Shown: positions 1 to 7,855 of the stretch, one piece after another
Layout of the letters: each line of letters opens with the position of its first letter
Numbering within the stretch: position 1 is the stretch's first letter
From: Planctomycetaceae bacterium
GTDB lineage: Bacteria; Planctomycetota; Planctomycetia; Pirellulales; Pirellulaceae
DNA length: 42,489 nucleotides
Reading direction: 5' to 3'
Assembly (NCBI GenBank): GCA_002726515.1
Contig: PBTE01000060.1
Span: 1-42,489, forward strand
Notes under the pieces: generated by a model
Told to the model about the DNA's origin: nothing
Databases searched by the model: none
Seen by the model: the letters and a program-made list of their open reading frames with translations, nothing else
Position numbers and translations under genes: made by a program

Positions 1-866
1 GGAAATCTGCCAAACTCACCGTAGGTCATCGGCACCGGCTCGGTCCAATCGATGAAATCGGTCGAAGTCAACCGGCACGTCGCCCTGCGTTCCACTCCCT
101 CCTCGTTGAAGATCTTGTACCGTGTATAAACCACGTAGCATTGTTCGTGTTCCGACCAGAACAGGCTCCAGCCACCGTCAAAACAGGACGGGAGCACCCG
201 GTTGTCAAGGCGGATGATGGGGTCGTCCTGAAGTTTGCGAAACAGTTTTCCATCGCCAGACACCCAGGCCCAGGACTCATTCCAAGGGTGTCCCTGGTTG
301 GGCCAAATCACCTTGTAGCGTTCGTCAAACGGCACGTCAGGCCGCCTGTCTAAAAACGCCATCGCCGCCGGCTCGGTTGCTGCGTCAAAAAATGGAATGC
401 CGTCAACGGTGCCAATTCCGTTGTTATGCTTATTGCCCCGTACTTCAATCAGGCCTAAGAGGGGTTTGGTCCAATGGATGCCGTCCCTGCTTTCCGCATA
501 GTTGACCTGTCCGACCACCTGGTAATACATCACGTAGCGGTCTTCGTCCTTGATGACGAGACGGCCCCACCCGTATGTCCTTTCGGCATGTTCCGGGTTC
601 AATTCCCAGGGCGTATCCGGTTGGATCACGACTTCCGCCGGCTGTGGCTGGTGCATTTTCAAACGAGCACCCTCCAGACGGTCGACCAGATAACGGTCGA
701 CAAACAGTTCCAGCCTCGAACCGATGTCCAGAATTCCGTGCTCCGCCGCTCCGGCAGGCGCCACAAGTGGAGTTGCCAGCCCCAACGCCAATAACCAGAT
801 TTTAATGCCCCGGGCGAACAACTGGTGTTTCAGCAGGACCATCAAGATGATTCTCCGGTCAGTCAT
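1..866 (-). CDS. Exported five-bladed beta-propeller / glycoside-hydrolase-like protein, C-terminus cut by window edge
   Basis: The reading frame is open from an ATG at 866 down to base 1, so only about the first 288 residues are present. The N-terminus has a hydrophobic signal-peptide-like stretch (WLLALGLATPLVAPAGAAE) and then the segment LELFVDRYLVDRLEGARL. I associate that segment with exported planctomycete proteins of the GH32/GH43-like beta-propeller type. Further on are blade-like motifs such as YGWGRLVIKDEDRYVMYYQ, YAESRDGIHWTKP and SWAWVSGDGKLF, which repeat the pattern 'displayed record, then SxDGxxW'. A role in binding or cleaving sugars is inferred from the fold; catalytic acids cannot be assigned on a fragment. 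A second in-frame ATG lies nine codons downstream, so the start is uncertain by a few residues. Confidence 0.75.
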   Translation of the reverse strand, partial: MTDRRIILMVLLKHQLFARGIKIWLLALGLATPLVAPAGAAEHGILDIGSRLELFVDRYLVDRLEGARLKMHQPQPAEVVIQPDTPWELNPEHAERTYGWGRLVIKDEDRYVMYYQVVGQVNYAESRDGIHWTKPLLGLIEVRGNKHNNGIGTVDGIPFFDAATEPAAMAFLDRRPDVPFDERYKVIWPNQGHPWNESWAWVSGDGKLFRKLQDDPIIRLDNRVLPSCFDGGWSLFWSEHEQCYVVYTRYKIFNEEGVERRATCRLTSTDFIDWTEPVPMTYGEFGRF

Positions 867-1306
867 GGTCCGACACTGTTTTCACCATTGTCCGATACAC
901 AACCATTTGTGATCAGAACACCTTGGCACCGATCGGAAGTGTTGGGCCGGATTATTGTTTCTGTTTTCCCAAGAGCGCGGACTGAAAACCGGTTCAGTCC
1001 AACGGTTTACTCCACCGACGAAAGCAACGAGTATAAAGGAGAAACCAGCAGGGATCAAACAGTCAGGCTCATGACAAGAAGTCGGGTCCCACACTTGTGA
1101 ACCTTTTCCTTCTTGTGTCCCTACTACAGACGCCTGGAATAACCATGAAGTAGCGGACCTTGTCAGTGATCTCACTCTCCTTGGTAACATTCCCGTCAGC
1201 AACCATCTCTTGTCTTGGTCCTCCGGCCCGAACTCCCTGTCGCACCGATACCTGTTAAACCGTCTTCGGTTCACCCGCCCCAGAAAGAGCCCCGTACTGG
1301 TCATGG

Positions 1307-1480
1307 GTGATTCCACCAGCTCCCAGATCCAACCATTACACCCAATCCGGTGCCAGGCTCAGCCGTACCGGACGATTTGTGTACTTCCGGATGGACAATA
1401 TGGACGGGGCGAACACCCGAGTCTACATCGCAGACATCAACGCCGATCAACCAATCACAAAACCCCGACGAGTCCTGGCG
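1307..1480 (+). pseudogene. Possible remnant of a TolB/WD40-like beta-propeller gene
   Basis: Frame 2 encodes the run YTQSGARLSRTGRFVYFR followed by MDNMDGANTRVYIADINAD. This resembles one TolB-type propeller repeat (x-ARxSxxGRFVYFxxD...TRVYIxDI). The frame has no good start codon or Shine-Dalgarno sequence, opens only at a GTG near 1307, and runs into the 3' end of the opposite-strand polX gene. If real, it is a decayed fragment of a larger gene. It may instead be a chance open frame; no frameshifted partner could be joined to it. Confidence 0.25.
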
Positions 1481-1513
1481 TTCATTACCTCACGACCAGA
1501 TGGACCGTTTGAA

Positions 1514-1534
1514 TGTGGCAGATTGCCTGCCACA
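1514..1534 (-). terminator. Perfect 8-bp hairpin just downstream of polX
   Basis: TGTGGCAG (1514-1521) and CTGCCACA (1527-1534) form a perfect inverted repeat with a 5-nt loop, 17 bp beyond the polX stop codon. Read on the polX strand the stem is preceded, not followed, by a T-run, so it is not a canonical intrinsic terminator. A role in 3'-end protection of the GTPase-polX transcript is equally possible. Confidence 0.35.
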
Positions 1535-1551
1535 AAAAATGGCCCGTCCCG

Positions 1552-3303
1552 TCATGACTTGCCTGCACCGATCAACTTGTGAACTTCCCGCCAGGGACGA
1601 GTGTTGGCCACACTCTCTTTGGTAAGCCCTCCTCGACGCGCCTGCAAAACTCCGTAACGCATGGTGTCCAAACCTGACTCGCTGTGTGCGTCGGTGTTGA
1701 TTACCACGGGAATTCCCTGTGCTTTGGCGACGGCACAATGAATGTCATTCAGATCCAAACGGGCGGGGTTAGCATTCAATTCCAGCAATTTCCCATGCTG
1801 CTTGGCAGCCGCCAGTACCTGTTCCATGTCGACCTCATACGGCTCGCGACGGTTGATCAGGCGGCCCGTGGGATGTGCAATCGCGCTGACAAACGGGTTC
1901 TCTAAAGCACCCAGTATGCGATCTGTGATCTGCTGCCGTGACTGGTTTTGGCCATAATGGATACTGGCGATGATCCAATCCCCTTGAGCCAATACGTCAT
2001 CGGGCAAATCAAGGGGACCGCTCTCCAAGATATCACATTCCAGACCTTTGATAATATTGAATTCAGGTCCCAGGGATTCATTGAGACGATCAATCTCCTG
2101 CCACTGCTTGAGCAATCGTTCGGCATTCAAACCTCGAGCCATACTGACACGTTGGGAATGGTCGGTGATTGCCAGGTAAGACAGTCCACGCGATTTGGCA
2201 GCCGCCACCATTTCTTCCAGGCTAGCCTTGCCGTCCGTGGCAGTCGTGTGCACATGCAGATCGCCCTGAATATCCGACAACTCGATCAGTCTGGGGACTG
2301 CGTCTTGTGCAGCCCACTCGAATTCGCGTCTGGCTTCGCGCAGTTCAGGCGGAAAAAGCGGCAAACTCAGGCAGGCATAGACATCGGTTTCTTCGCCACC
2401 GGCAACGTACTTTTCCTTTCCATTTTCCGTCCTGAACACACCATATTCGTTGATCTTGAGGCCTTGTTTTTTTGCCATGCCTCGCAACGCAACGTTGTGA
2501 CTTTTTGAACCTGTAAAGTATTGTAAAGCTGCTCCAAAAGATTCTTTGGGCACCACCCTCAAATCGACGGAGAGACCTGTTGTCAAACGGATCGACATTT
2601 TCGTTTCACCACGGGCAATGACCTGGGCGATGTCAGGAGCATCCCCAAAGCGGTCCATTACCTCGTCAGATTTGTCTGAAACAACGAGAACATCCAAATC
2701 TCCCACCGTTTCTGTTCCGCGGCGATAGCTGCCGGCCAGTTCCAAACGTTGAATACTGGCACAAGCTCTCAAGTGTTCCACAAGCCGCTGAGCAATCTCA
2801 TCTGCTTTCACCCACTTAATCCTTTGATTGGCCTGCTCGGCAATCTCAATACCATGCAGAATCGACTGTTCGGTTTTTGAAGCAAAACCCTTCAGTTGAC
2901 GCACCTGTCCCTCTTCACAAGCCACCCGGAGTTGTTCCAACGTCGTGATCCCCAAGTCCGCGTACAGAACTTTGGCCTTTTTAGGACCCAAATCTGGAAT
3001 TCTCAGCAGGTCCAAAACCGTCGATGGGATCTGCTCCCGTAGCTCCTGCAGCTGCTCCAGCGCACCCTCCTGCACCAGTTGTTCGCACTTTTGAGCCAGG
3101 TCTTTTCCAATGCCGTCGATTTCAGTGAGCTTGCGGTTCTTGTCAGCCAGGATAGTAGAAATCAGTTCGGGTAAGTCACGAATCGTTCGCGCACTGTTGC
3201 GATACGCACGAATGCGAAACGGATTCGAACCTTGAAATTCGAGTAAATCCGCAACCTGTTCAAACGTTTCGGCAATTCTGGAATTCGTCATGCTGGTTGT
3301 CAT
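1552..3303 (-). CDS. polX: DNA polymerase X family protein with PHP phosphoesterase domain (PolX)
   Basis: This 583-residue protein is the size of bacterial PolX (about 570). The N-terminus has the helix-hairpin-helix/8-kDa-like region (AETFEQVADLLEFQGSNPF, then GIGKDLAQKCEQL and DLGPKKAKVLY). The nucleotidyltransferase signature GSYRRGTETVGDLDVLV is near residue 190, with metal-binding Asp residues in GDLDVLV. The C-terminal PHP domain opens with DLHVHTTATDG near residue 349 and continues with ITDHS, HPTGR and NTDAHS-type metal ligands. Bacterial PolX combines gap-filling synthesis with PHP-based 3'-5' exonuclease and AP-endonuclease activity in base excision repair. The start at 3303 is chosen because its ATG overlaps the stop of the upstream GTPase gene (ATGA), implying translational coupling. 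An alternative ATG is 12 nt further in. Confidence 0.95.
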   Translation of the reverse strand: MTTSMTNSRIAETFEQVADLLEFQGSNPFRIRAYRNSARTIRDLPELISTILADKNRKLTEIDGIGKDLAQKCEQLVQEGALEQLQELREQIPSTVLDLLRIPDLGPKKAKVLYADLGITTLEQLRVACEEGQVRQLKGFASKTEQSILHGIEIAEQANQRIKWVKADEIAQRLVEHLRACASIQRLELAGSYRRGTETVGDLDVLVVSDKSDEVMDRFGDAPDIAQVIARGETKMSIRLTTGLSVDLRVVPKESFGAALQYFTGSKSHNVALRGMAKKQGLKINEYGVFRTENGKEKYVAGGEETDVYACLSLPLFPPELREARREFEWAAQDAVPRLIELSDIQGDLHVHTTATDGKASLEEMVAAAKSRGLSYLAITDHSQRVSMARGLNAERLLKQWQEIDRLNESLGPEFNIIKGLECDILESGPLDLPDDVLAQGDWIIASIHYGQNQSRQQITDRILGALENPFVSAIAHPTGRLINRREPYEVDMEQVLAAAKQHGKLLELNANPARLDLNDIHCAVAKAQGIPVVINTDAHSESGLDTMRYGVLQARRGGLTKESVANTRPWREVHKLIGAGKS

Positions 3304-4292
3304 TGGTGCAACTCCACAACGTCCCGGTCGTTCACAAGGTAGTCGCCCTTGACGATGGTACCGTCGTGGACTTGACTTCCCCACACGCGGGCAAATTTGA
3401 AGTTCTGTACATAGTCCTTGTGAATTTGTTGGGCTACCTCCAGAAGTGAATCACCTCGCCGGACTGTGAAAGGCCGGTCGTAGTCCGGTTCTTTTTGGTG
3501 AGGAAGTTTCGAGTAGACCCGCACGACATCCAGCGACTGATAGATGGCATCCCGCAACGGTTCCAGCTGTGTTCCTTGCTGGGCCGAGATCACGAACTCG
3601 GGAAATTCCAACGGACAAAGTTCCCGTAGCAGTTCCAACCTCTCTGGTGCTTCCGGCAGGTCGACTTTGTTGGGGACAAGAAAGGTTTTCGTGTACGACA
3701 GCCCAATGTCGTTTTCGTCGAGACTCGATTGGCGAGCCAGTCGAGTCTTGGTCGTCGCCAACTTATCCAACACATCCTGGCACTGTTCAACACCGTCATC
3801 ACTTCCTAAATCGACCAGCAACAGCACCAGGTCAGCAGAACGAATCAGGCCCTGCATGTACGATTCCATATAGTCCATGGTGACCGGCGGTGTGTCGACG
3901 AGTTGGACCATGACATCTTCCCAGGGCATCATTCCAGGAAATGGTTCACGTGTCGAAAAGGGATACGGAGCCACCTCGGGCCTGGCTTGTGTGAGAGTCA
4001 CAAGCAGTTGACTTTTGCCGGAGTTGACTCCACCCAACAGAAGAACACTGCCGGCCCCTTGTCGAGGAAGTCGCACTCCTGAGCTGCGTTTCCCTGCTTT
4101 TCCCGGAGCGGCAAGTTCCTTCTTTAACTTGCTGATCTTCTGCTTCAGTTCAGCTTGCAGCTTGTCAGTGCCTTTGTGCTTTGGCAACTCACGCAACATC
4201 AACTGCAGGCAATGAAGTTGTTCATCCGGGCTCTGGGCTCGCCGATATTGTTCCTCCGCTTTCAAATACTGAGCGGTGAGATTGGCAGGCAT
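3300..4292 (-). CDS. DRG/Obg-type GTPase with C-terminal TGS domain
   Basis: The 330-residue protein has an N-terminal helical, lysine-rich segment (LQAELKQKISKLKKELA). A GTPase core follows with the P-loop GGVNSGKS (G1), a Phe-rich switch I (YPFSTREPFPGMM), LVDTPP (G3) and PNKVD (G4). A C-terminal TGS domain starts near RPFTVRRGDSLLEVA and ends VNDRDVVELH. The order GTPase-TGS matches DRG-like proteins, which in other organisms associate with ribosomes or RNA. The ATG at 4292 (MPANLTAQYL) is preferred over an upstream frame extension that is Pro-rich and family-unlike, although no clear Shine-Dalgarno sequence precedes it. The 3' end overlaps polX by ATGA, so both are probably one transcript. 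A functional link to repair is not established. Confidence 0.85.
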   Translation of the reverse strand: MPANLTAQYLKAEEQYRRAQSPDEQLHCLQLMLRELPKHKGTDKLQAELKQKISKLKKELAAPGKAGKRSSGVRLPRQGAGSVLLLGGVNSGKSQLLVTLTQARPEVAPYPFSTREPFPGMMPWEDVMVQLVDTPPVTMDYMESYMQGLIRSADLVLLLVDLGSDDGVEQCQDVLDKLATTKTRLARQSSLDENDIGLSYTKTFLVPNKVDLPEAPERLELLRELCPLEFPEFVISAQQGTQLEPLRDAIYQSLDVVRVYSKLPHQKEPDYDRPFTVRRGDSLLEVAQQIHKDYVQNFKFARVWGSQVHDGTIVKGDYLVNDRDVVELHQ

Positions 4293-5042
4293 GGATTGAA
4301 CGGAAATCGCGGGCAGGGGCAAAAAACTGATCGGAAACCGCCAGTTTACCGTGAGTCGGATGGCCTCACCAGCGTCGGCCGACACTGGCGCAAGGCATTT
4401 AGCGTTAGGACGGCCCCAATGACTGTTTTTGTGCTTGAAATCTTATTGAGCAAAGCGAGACACCCTTCTGCGGAAGATGGCGCATGATCACATGAACTGC
4501 CATCGCTGCGGCTGGAAGCCATCGGGACAAGCGGAGATTGTGTTTCAGCCCCTGCCAAATCAAAGCCGGGAACAGGTTCTGTTCTTCTTTCAGAGGCGGC
4601 CAACCAGTCCGTTGTGCGGAGAGAAAACGGATCAAGGTTTGCCTTCTAAAAATCCCGGGGAAATCACGGAAATTATCTTTACAAGACGGGCTGTCATTAA
4701 AACCGGCGGTCACACCTTCGGACCGGTTGGTTCTCTCAACAGCCAGCACTAATGAAAGGTGACACTAAGAAGGTATGGTTTCTGTCCGACGCCTCGAGTC
4801 GCTTGACAGCAAACCCTTCTGTGTTAAGATTCACTACCCATCCTTCATTTACCACCTATTCTACGCAAAACGCAAAGTCAAACAGAACGGTTGATTGTCA
4901 CGTTTTGCGGAAAAGAGCTTTCGGCACATGGACAGGTAGGCCCTCTGGGAAAGCCGGAGGTGACTAACGCTGCAGGTGCCTCGCAAAAGTTAAAACCGTT
5001 TGACAGTCCCCTGGTCTTTTCTTGTTAGTAGGAGAATTTGAA
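4293..5042. other. Intergenic stretch between the GTPase gene and the Cys-rich gene
   Basis: Short open frames on both strands here have no family resemblance, for example one starting near 4477 that begins MAHDHMNCHRCGW. The supportable content is a candidate promoter near 4803-4830, which would leave a leader of about 200 nt ahead of the gene at 5043. Confidence 0.5.
4803..4830 (+). promoter_or_regulatory. Candidate sigma70-type promoter for the Cys-rich gene
   Basis: A perfect TTGACA (4803-4808) is followed, after 16 bp, by TAAGAT (4825-4830, 4 of 6 matches to TATAAT). It faces the gene at 5043 and would give a long 5' leader. Confidence 0.45.
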
Positions 5043-5453
5043 ATGAATCGCGCGACTTTGTTCGGATTCGTGATGTTTCTCGCGATCGTTGGTCTGACGT
5101 TTGCCGCTGGCACAAATGTAGCCCAAGCTGGTAATGGCAGCCACAGTGACGAAGCTGTTGATGACGATAGCTGCGCTAACGTTTGGGGCAAAAGTGCTTG
5201 CTGCGTTTTGAACTTCGACTGCATTTTTAAGCTATTTTGTGATGTGAAACCCATCTGTGGCGTAAAACACAGTTGCTTCCTGAACTTTGGCTGTGGCAAA
5301 CACGCGGGTTGTTGCTCAGCCTGTGATGGTGAGGAAGCCGAGGAAGAGGCCCCCAGTGCATCCGAAGACGTGCCTGCACCACCGGCGGCAGAGAGCGAAG
5401 CTCGCTTCTATCGTGGCCCGAGATTCTTTCGATTCACAAACATCCGCCGTTAG
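5043..5453 (+). CDS. Small exported cysteine-rich protein of unknown function
   Basis: The 136-residue protein starts at an ATG with a good Shine-Dalgarno (AGGAG, 8 nt upstream). A signal peptide is clear: MNRATLFGFVMFLAIVGLTF, cleavage likely after NVAQA. The mature part has an acidic patch (DEAVDDDS) and a compact core of about 60 residues with eleven cysteines, many in spaced C-x-V/F or CC pairs (SACCVLNFDC, FCDVKPICGVKHSC, FGCGKHAGCC). An acidic/alanine/proline spacer and a basic aromatic tail (RFYRGPRFFRF) follow. The repeated 'Cys-aromatic-Lys' rhythm suggests a disulfide-rich or metal-binding exported module. I recognise no named family. It is monocistronic, ending in a strong terminator. 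Confidence 0.8.
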   Translation: MNRATLFGFVMFLAIVGLTFAAGTNVAQAGNGSHSDEAVDDDSCANVWGKSACCVLNFDCIFKLFCDVKPICGVKHSCFLNFGCGKHAGCCSACDGEEAEEEAPSASEDVPAPPAAESEARFYRGPRFFRFTNIRR

Positions 5454-5529
5454 TGAAATCGGGATCGTGTTCGACCGTTGCGAGTGTAGCGCCAAGAGAC
5501 GCATTGCAAACTGTTTGAACAGGCGCACT

Positions 5530-5567
5530 AAAAAGGCCTGACTCCCCCAAGGAGCCAGGCCTTTTTT
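5530..5567. terminator. Bidirectional intrinsic terminator
   Basis: AAAAAGGCCTGACTCC (5530-5545) pairs with GGAGCCAGGCCTTTTTT (5551-5567) with one A-C mismatch. The stem is GC-rich, flanked by an A-run on one side and a T-run on the other, so it works on both strands. It lies between the converging genes at 5043 and 5618. Confidence 0.9.
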
Positions 5568-5617
5568 GATTGTTTGACGTTGAGAACTCCCCCCCTCGGG
5601 AAACGTGATTGAACACC

Positions 5618-6538
5618 TTACGGACTTGCCGTTGTCCATCCCCCGTCATCCCAATGTGTCGTTTCCTTGACACCAGACGGACTTTGCTCGTTCTGTGCTG
5701 CCCATTCGACCTGGCTGTGGGCGGAAACCAGTCGAATGGTCAGGGCGGTCTGGCGATCCCCCGGTGGCAAAAGTGGGGGGGCGTCATAGTTCGGGTCTGA
5801 TTCAAGATTGGGAATAGGTCGCAGTTCGTTCGCGTCGGAACCCGACGGGAATCCCTCGGCAGCATGACTTCTCTCAATACGGACACGAGGTCGATTCCAG
5901 CTGGAGCTGGCATCTGAAGTCTGGTCAGGACTCAGGGAAGGCACCTGGTCAGCCGGATCAGTCTGGCTGGGTGTTGACTGGTTTGAATTGTTTGGCAAGG
6001 GAACCAACTGGGAACCCGGCGCCAGCGTGGGCGGAGCAGCTGATGGTACCAGCACTTGCTGTGGCACAGTCGTCGTACAAGTGGAGCAGTTGGAGCCGCC
6101 AATCACGGGCGTCCAAGGCGTTGCGGGACTGGCGACTGCAACCGTTCGTTGAACCGGCTGATAGGTCGTGAAGGGTACACGCTGGGCTTGCCACTGGTAC
6201 GTCATACAAGGCTGATAGGTCACCGTCTGGCAGGAGGTGTACGGATCCGTGGTCGTCACCGGTCGGTAAACAGTTACCGGGGTACGAGCCCATGAAGTTC
6301 GATAGGCCGTGGTGGGAACGTACTGCACGACGTTACGAACAGCCGTTTGGCTGACAGGCGGGCAACACTGGGTAGGTGGGCAACTATTTTCGCCGGCCGG
6401 GGAAAAGTACGCCACCTGTTGTCCGCGCAAGCGATTGAACAGGTTACGTAACCAACAGGCATTGGCCTGCTGGGGCAGCCACGACAAAACGGCAGCCAGG
6501 CTCAGACTAACGGTCAACATTCTTTTATTGGACAACAT
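5618..6538 (-). CDS. Exported Pro/Tyr/Thr-rich planctomycete-type protein of unknown function
   Basis: The 306-residue protein has a signal peptide (MLTVSLSLAAVLSWLPQQANA) followed by a Cys-containing region and a repetitive central domain. The centre is built from motifs like TAYRTSWARTPVTVYRPV, CMTYQWQAQRVPFTTYQPV and repeated TxYxPV elements. I associate this pattern with a family of exported proteins widespread in Planctomycetes, possibly cell-surface or matrix components. A Pro/Ser/Gln-rich low-complexity linker and a tail (TIRLVSAHSQVEWA) end it. The start at 6538 has a GGAG Shine-Dalgarno about 8 nt upstream. The nearest upstream gene on this strand ends at 6804, 265 bp away, and a -10-like box sits between, so it is probably transcribed alone. 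No enzymatic motif is visible. Confidence 0.8.
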   Translation of the reverse strand: MLSNKRMLTVSLSLAAVLSWLPQQANACWLRNLFNRLRGQQVAYFSPAGENSCPPTQCCPPVSQTAVRNVVQYVPTTAYRTSWARTPVTVYRPVTTTDPYTSCQTVTYQPCMTYQWQAQRVPFTTYQPVQRTVAVASPATPWTPVIGGSNCSTCTTTVPQQVLVPSAAPPTLAPGSQLVPLPNNSNQSTPSQTDPADQVPSLSPDQTSDASSSWNRPRVRIERSHAAEGFPSGSDANELRPIPNLESDPNYDAPPLLPPGDRQTALTIRLVSAHSQVEWAAQNEQSPSGVKETTHWDDGGWTTASP

Positions 6539-6614
6539 TGTTTTGCTCCGTGGATCCTACTACACCGCTCTTTGAATCCTAGGACACAAGTAGGGAGCAG
6601 GAAAGCAAAACATT

Positions 6615-6620
6615 AGTATA
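6615..6620 (-). promoter_or_regulatory. Candidate -10 box for the gene at 5618-6538
   Basis: The complement reads TATACT, 5 of 6 matches to TATAAT, about 75 bp upstream of the start codon. No good -35 is seen at the usual distance. Confidence 0.3.
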
Positions 6621-6803
6621 TTTTGCGATTCTTCTGAAATCGGCTGCGGATCGTGGCGGAAGAACGAAATCGGGAAGGGAAAGAAAGTCTTCACCATAAG
6701 CAAAACAGTCGAGCTAGCAGAAATAGCGCGAATTTATTCAAGAAAACACGCCTCGTGACCGGGTGACACTTGCCGGAGGAAACGCGCTAACATGAAGCAA
6801 TGC

Positions 6804-7460
6804 CTATCTTCGGCGTTGTTCATACAAATCGTACAGACCGAACAATGTCTCGCGCACATTGCTGTTGCATCGTTGGAAGCAACCAGCCACGTCAGAAGTT
6901 CGAATCAGTTCGCATGTCGGGGGCAGCAATCTTTCGACAATACGAAACGTTGTCTGTAAACTACCCCGTGTTCGATAGAGTACTGGAATCCTTGCCAACT
7001 CACGGTGCGACGCGACCAGAAATCCACAGCCACGACGTTTTGCAAACCAGCGTAGCCCGGCCCTCTGGCACCTGGACAACAGATCGAAACTGTCAATCAC
7101 AACCTGTGTTCCGGCATTCCAACTGGCACAACTGGCGAAGAGCATCGCGGTCGAATTATCTGTTTTTCGAATTTGGTGCTGGTCAATTTTGCGATCCACG
7201 GATTTCCAATGCGACATGAGCATTGCCAGCAATGTCGTTTTCCCACTTCCGTGGGGGCCGACAATTTGAGCCATTCCCTGCGAATCGTTCAGCCGATCGA
7301 GCAACGCGACTAAATTCTCACCGGAACCAAAGAAATAAGGAATCGTCCCCGGGCGCGTGCATCGCGTGGCAAACGGATTCCGTGCGGCCACTCGGCCGTC
7401 GGGATGCCGGTTCGGTAACTCATTGCAAACTGCGTTCGGAGGGGGGCAGTGGCTGCTCAT
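6804..7460 (-). CDS. Small P-loop ATPase of unknown function, third gene of an overlapping operon
   Basis: This 218-residue protein has a short N-terminal part with NPFATRCTRPGTIPYFF. Then come a Walker A motif (GPHGSGKTT, residues ~70-78), a Walker B-like strand (TQVVIDSFD), a sensor-like strand (CGFLVASHR) and a helical C-terminus (RETLFGLYDLYEQRR). The core is a minimal AAA/ABC-type nucleotide-binding domain without recognisable helicase or transporter parts. The ATG at 7460 overlaps the stop of the preceding gene as ATGA and has a GGAG Shine-Dalgarno. Co-translation with an arrestin-like protein and a DUF3592-like membrane protein suggests that it powers or regulates an envelope-associated process. 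That role is inference from position only. Confidence 0.8.
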   Translation of the reverse strand: MSSHCPPPNAVCNELPNRHPDGRVAARNPFATRCTRPGTIPYFFGSGENLVALLDRLNDSQGMAQIVGPHGSGKTTLLAMLMSHWKSVDRKIDQHQIRKTDNSTAMLFASCASWNAGTQVVIDSFDLLSRCQRAGLRWFAKRRGCGFLVASHRELARIPVLYRTRGSLQTTFRIVERLLPPTCELIRTSDVAGCFQRCNSNVRETLFGLYDLYEQRRR

Positions 7461-7855
7461 TTCGAACGACTCCTTGCCCGTGGAACCTCACCCAAATGAA
7501 ACGGTGTTTCATGATGCAATTCCGCACCACTGGTTAAGAAAACTCTTATGCGCGCACACCATTGTATTTTAACGATCGAACCCTCGTAGGAGAGTGGGCT
7601 CTTGGGTAATTCTGTTTGGAAACGGCGGGAGCCTTGAAACGCTTCGCCCATCACACCTTCTGCACCGCTGCGTGCGAAGTAGTGCACCAACATGTCCTCG
7701 TCACCCTTGCCCTCGGTATACCACAGGACAGAAGCTTCAACTGCCTGAATCCTATTCCCCTGGAGCGACTCGATCGTGTATTCGCACACAATCGTTTCTC
7801 CGGGTGCATAATTCCGGCGACGGTCGACGATGGTCAAAGTGACCACGGGGTCCAT
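7457..7855 (-). CDS. Arrestin-like beta-sandwich protein, second gene of the operon
   Basis: The 132-residue protein has no signal peptide or membrane segment. It is rich in alternating hydrophobic beta strands: VVTLTIVDRRRNYAPGETI, VCEYTIESLQG, IQAVEASVLWYTEGKG, then LPKSPLSYEGSIVKIQW and CARIRVFLTSG. The pattern 'GETI xCEYxI ... VEASVLWYTEGKG ... SYEGSIVKIQW' recalls arrestin N-like folds (as in the Spo0M/arrestin superfamily). This is a judgement on pattern, not a search result. It overlaps the upstream gene by TGATG and the downstream ATPase by ATGA, so the three are very likely translated from one mRNA. The DUF3592-like partner has a similar beta-rich C-terminal domain. Confidence 0.7.
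   Translation of the reverse strand: MDPVVTLTIVDRRRNYAPGETIVCEYTIESLQGNRIQAVEASVLWYTEGKGDEDMLVHYFARSGAEGVMGEAFQGSRRFQTELPKSPLSYEGSIVKIQWCARIRVFLTSGAELHHETPFHLGEVPRARSRSK

Larger units (their letters stand above)
867..1551. other. Intergenic stretch without a convincing intact gene
   Basis: The longer open frames here are arginine- and tryptophan-rich and match no family I know. The only structured items are a short fragment with beta-propeller-like coding character and a perfect hairpin just after polX, both listed separately. Confidence 0.5.

Noticed and set aside
882..1316. 144-codon open frame on the minus strand upstream of the left-edge gene
   Set aside because: Arg/Trp-rich composition, no family motif, no Shine-Dalgarno; reads as non-coding.
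3205..3235. GGATTCGAACC-like string resembling a tRNA T-arm
   Set aside because: It lies inside polX coding sequence and no cloverleaf can be built around it.
4405..4749. Open frames on both strands between the GTPase and Cys-rich genes, including one beginning MNCHRCGW on the plus strand
   Set aside because: The zinc-ribbon-like start is only two Cys with no second pair, and the rest has no coding character.
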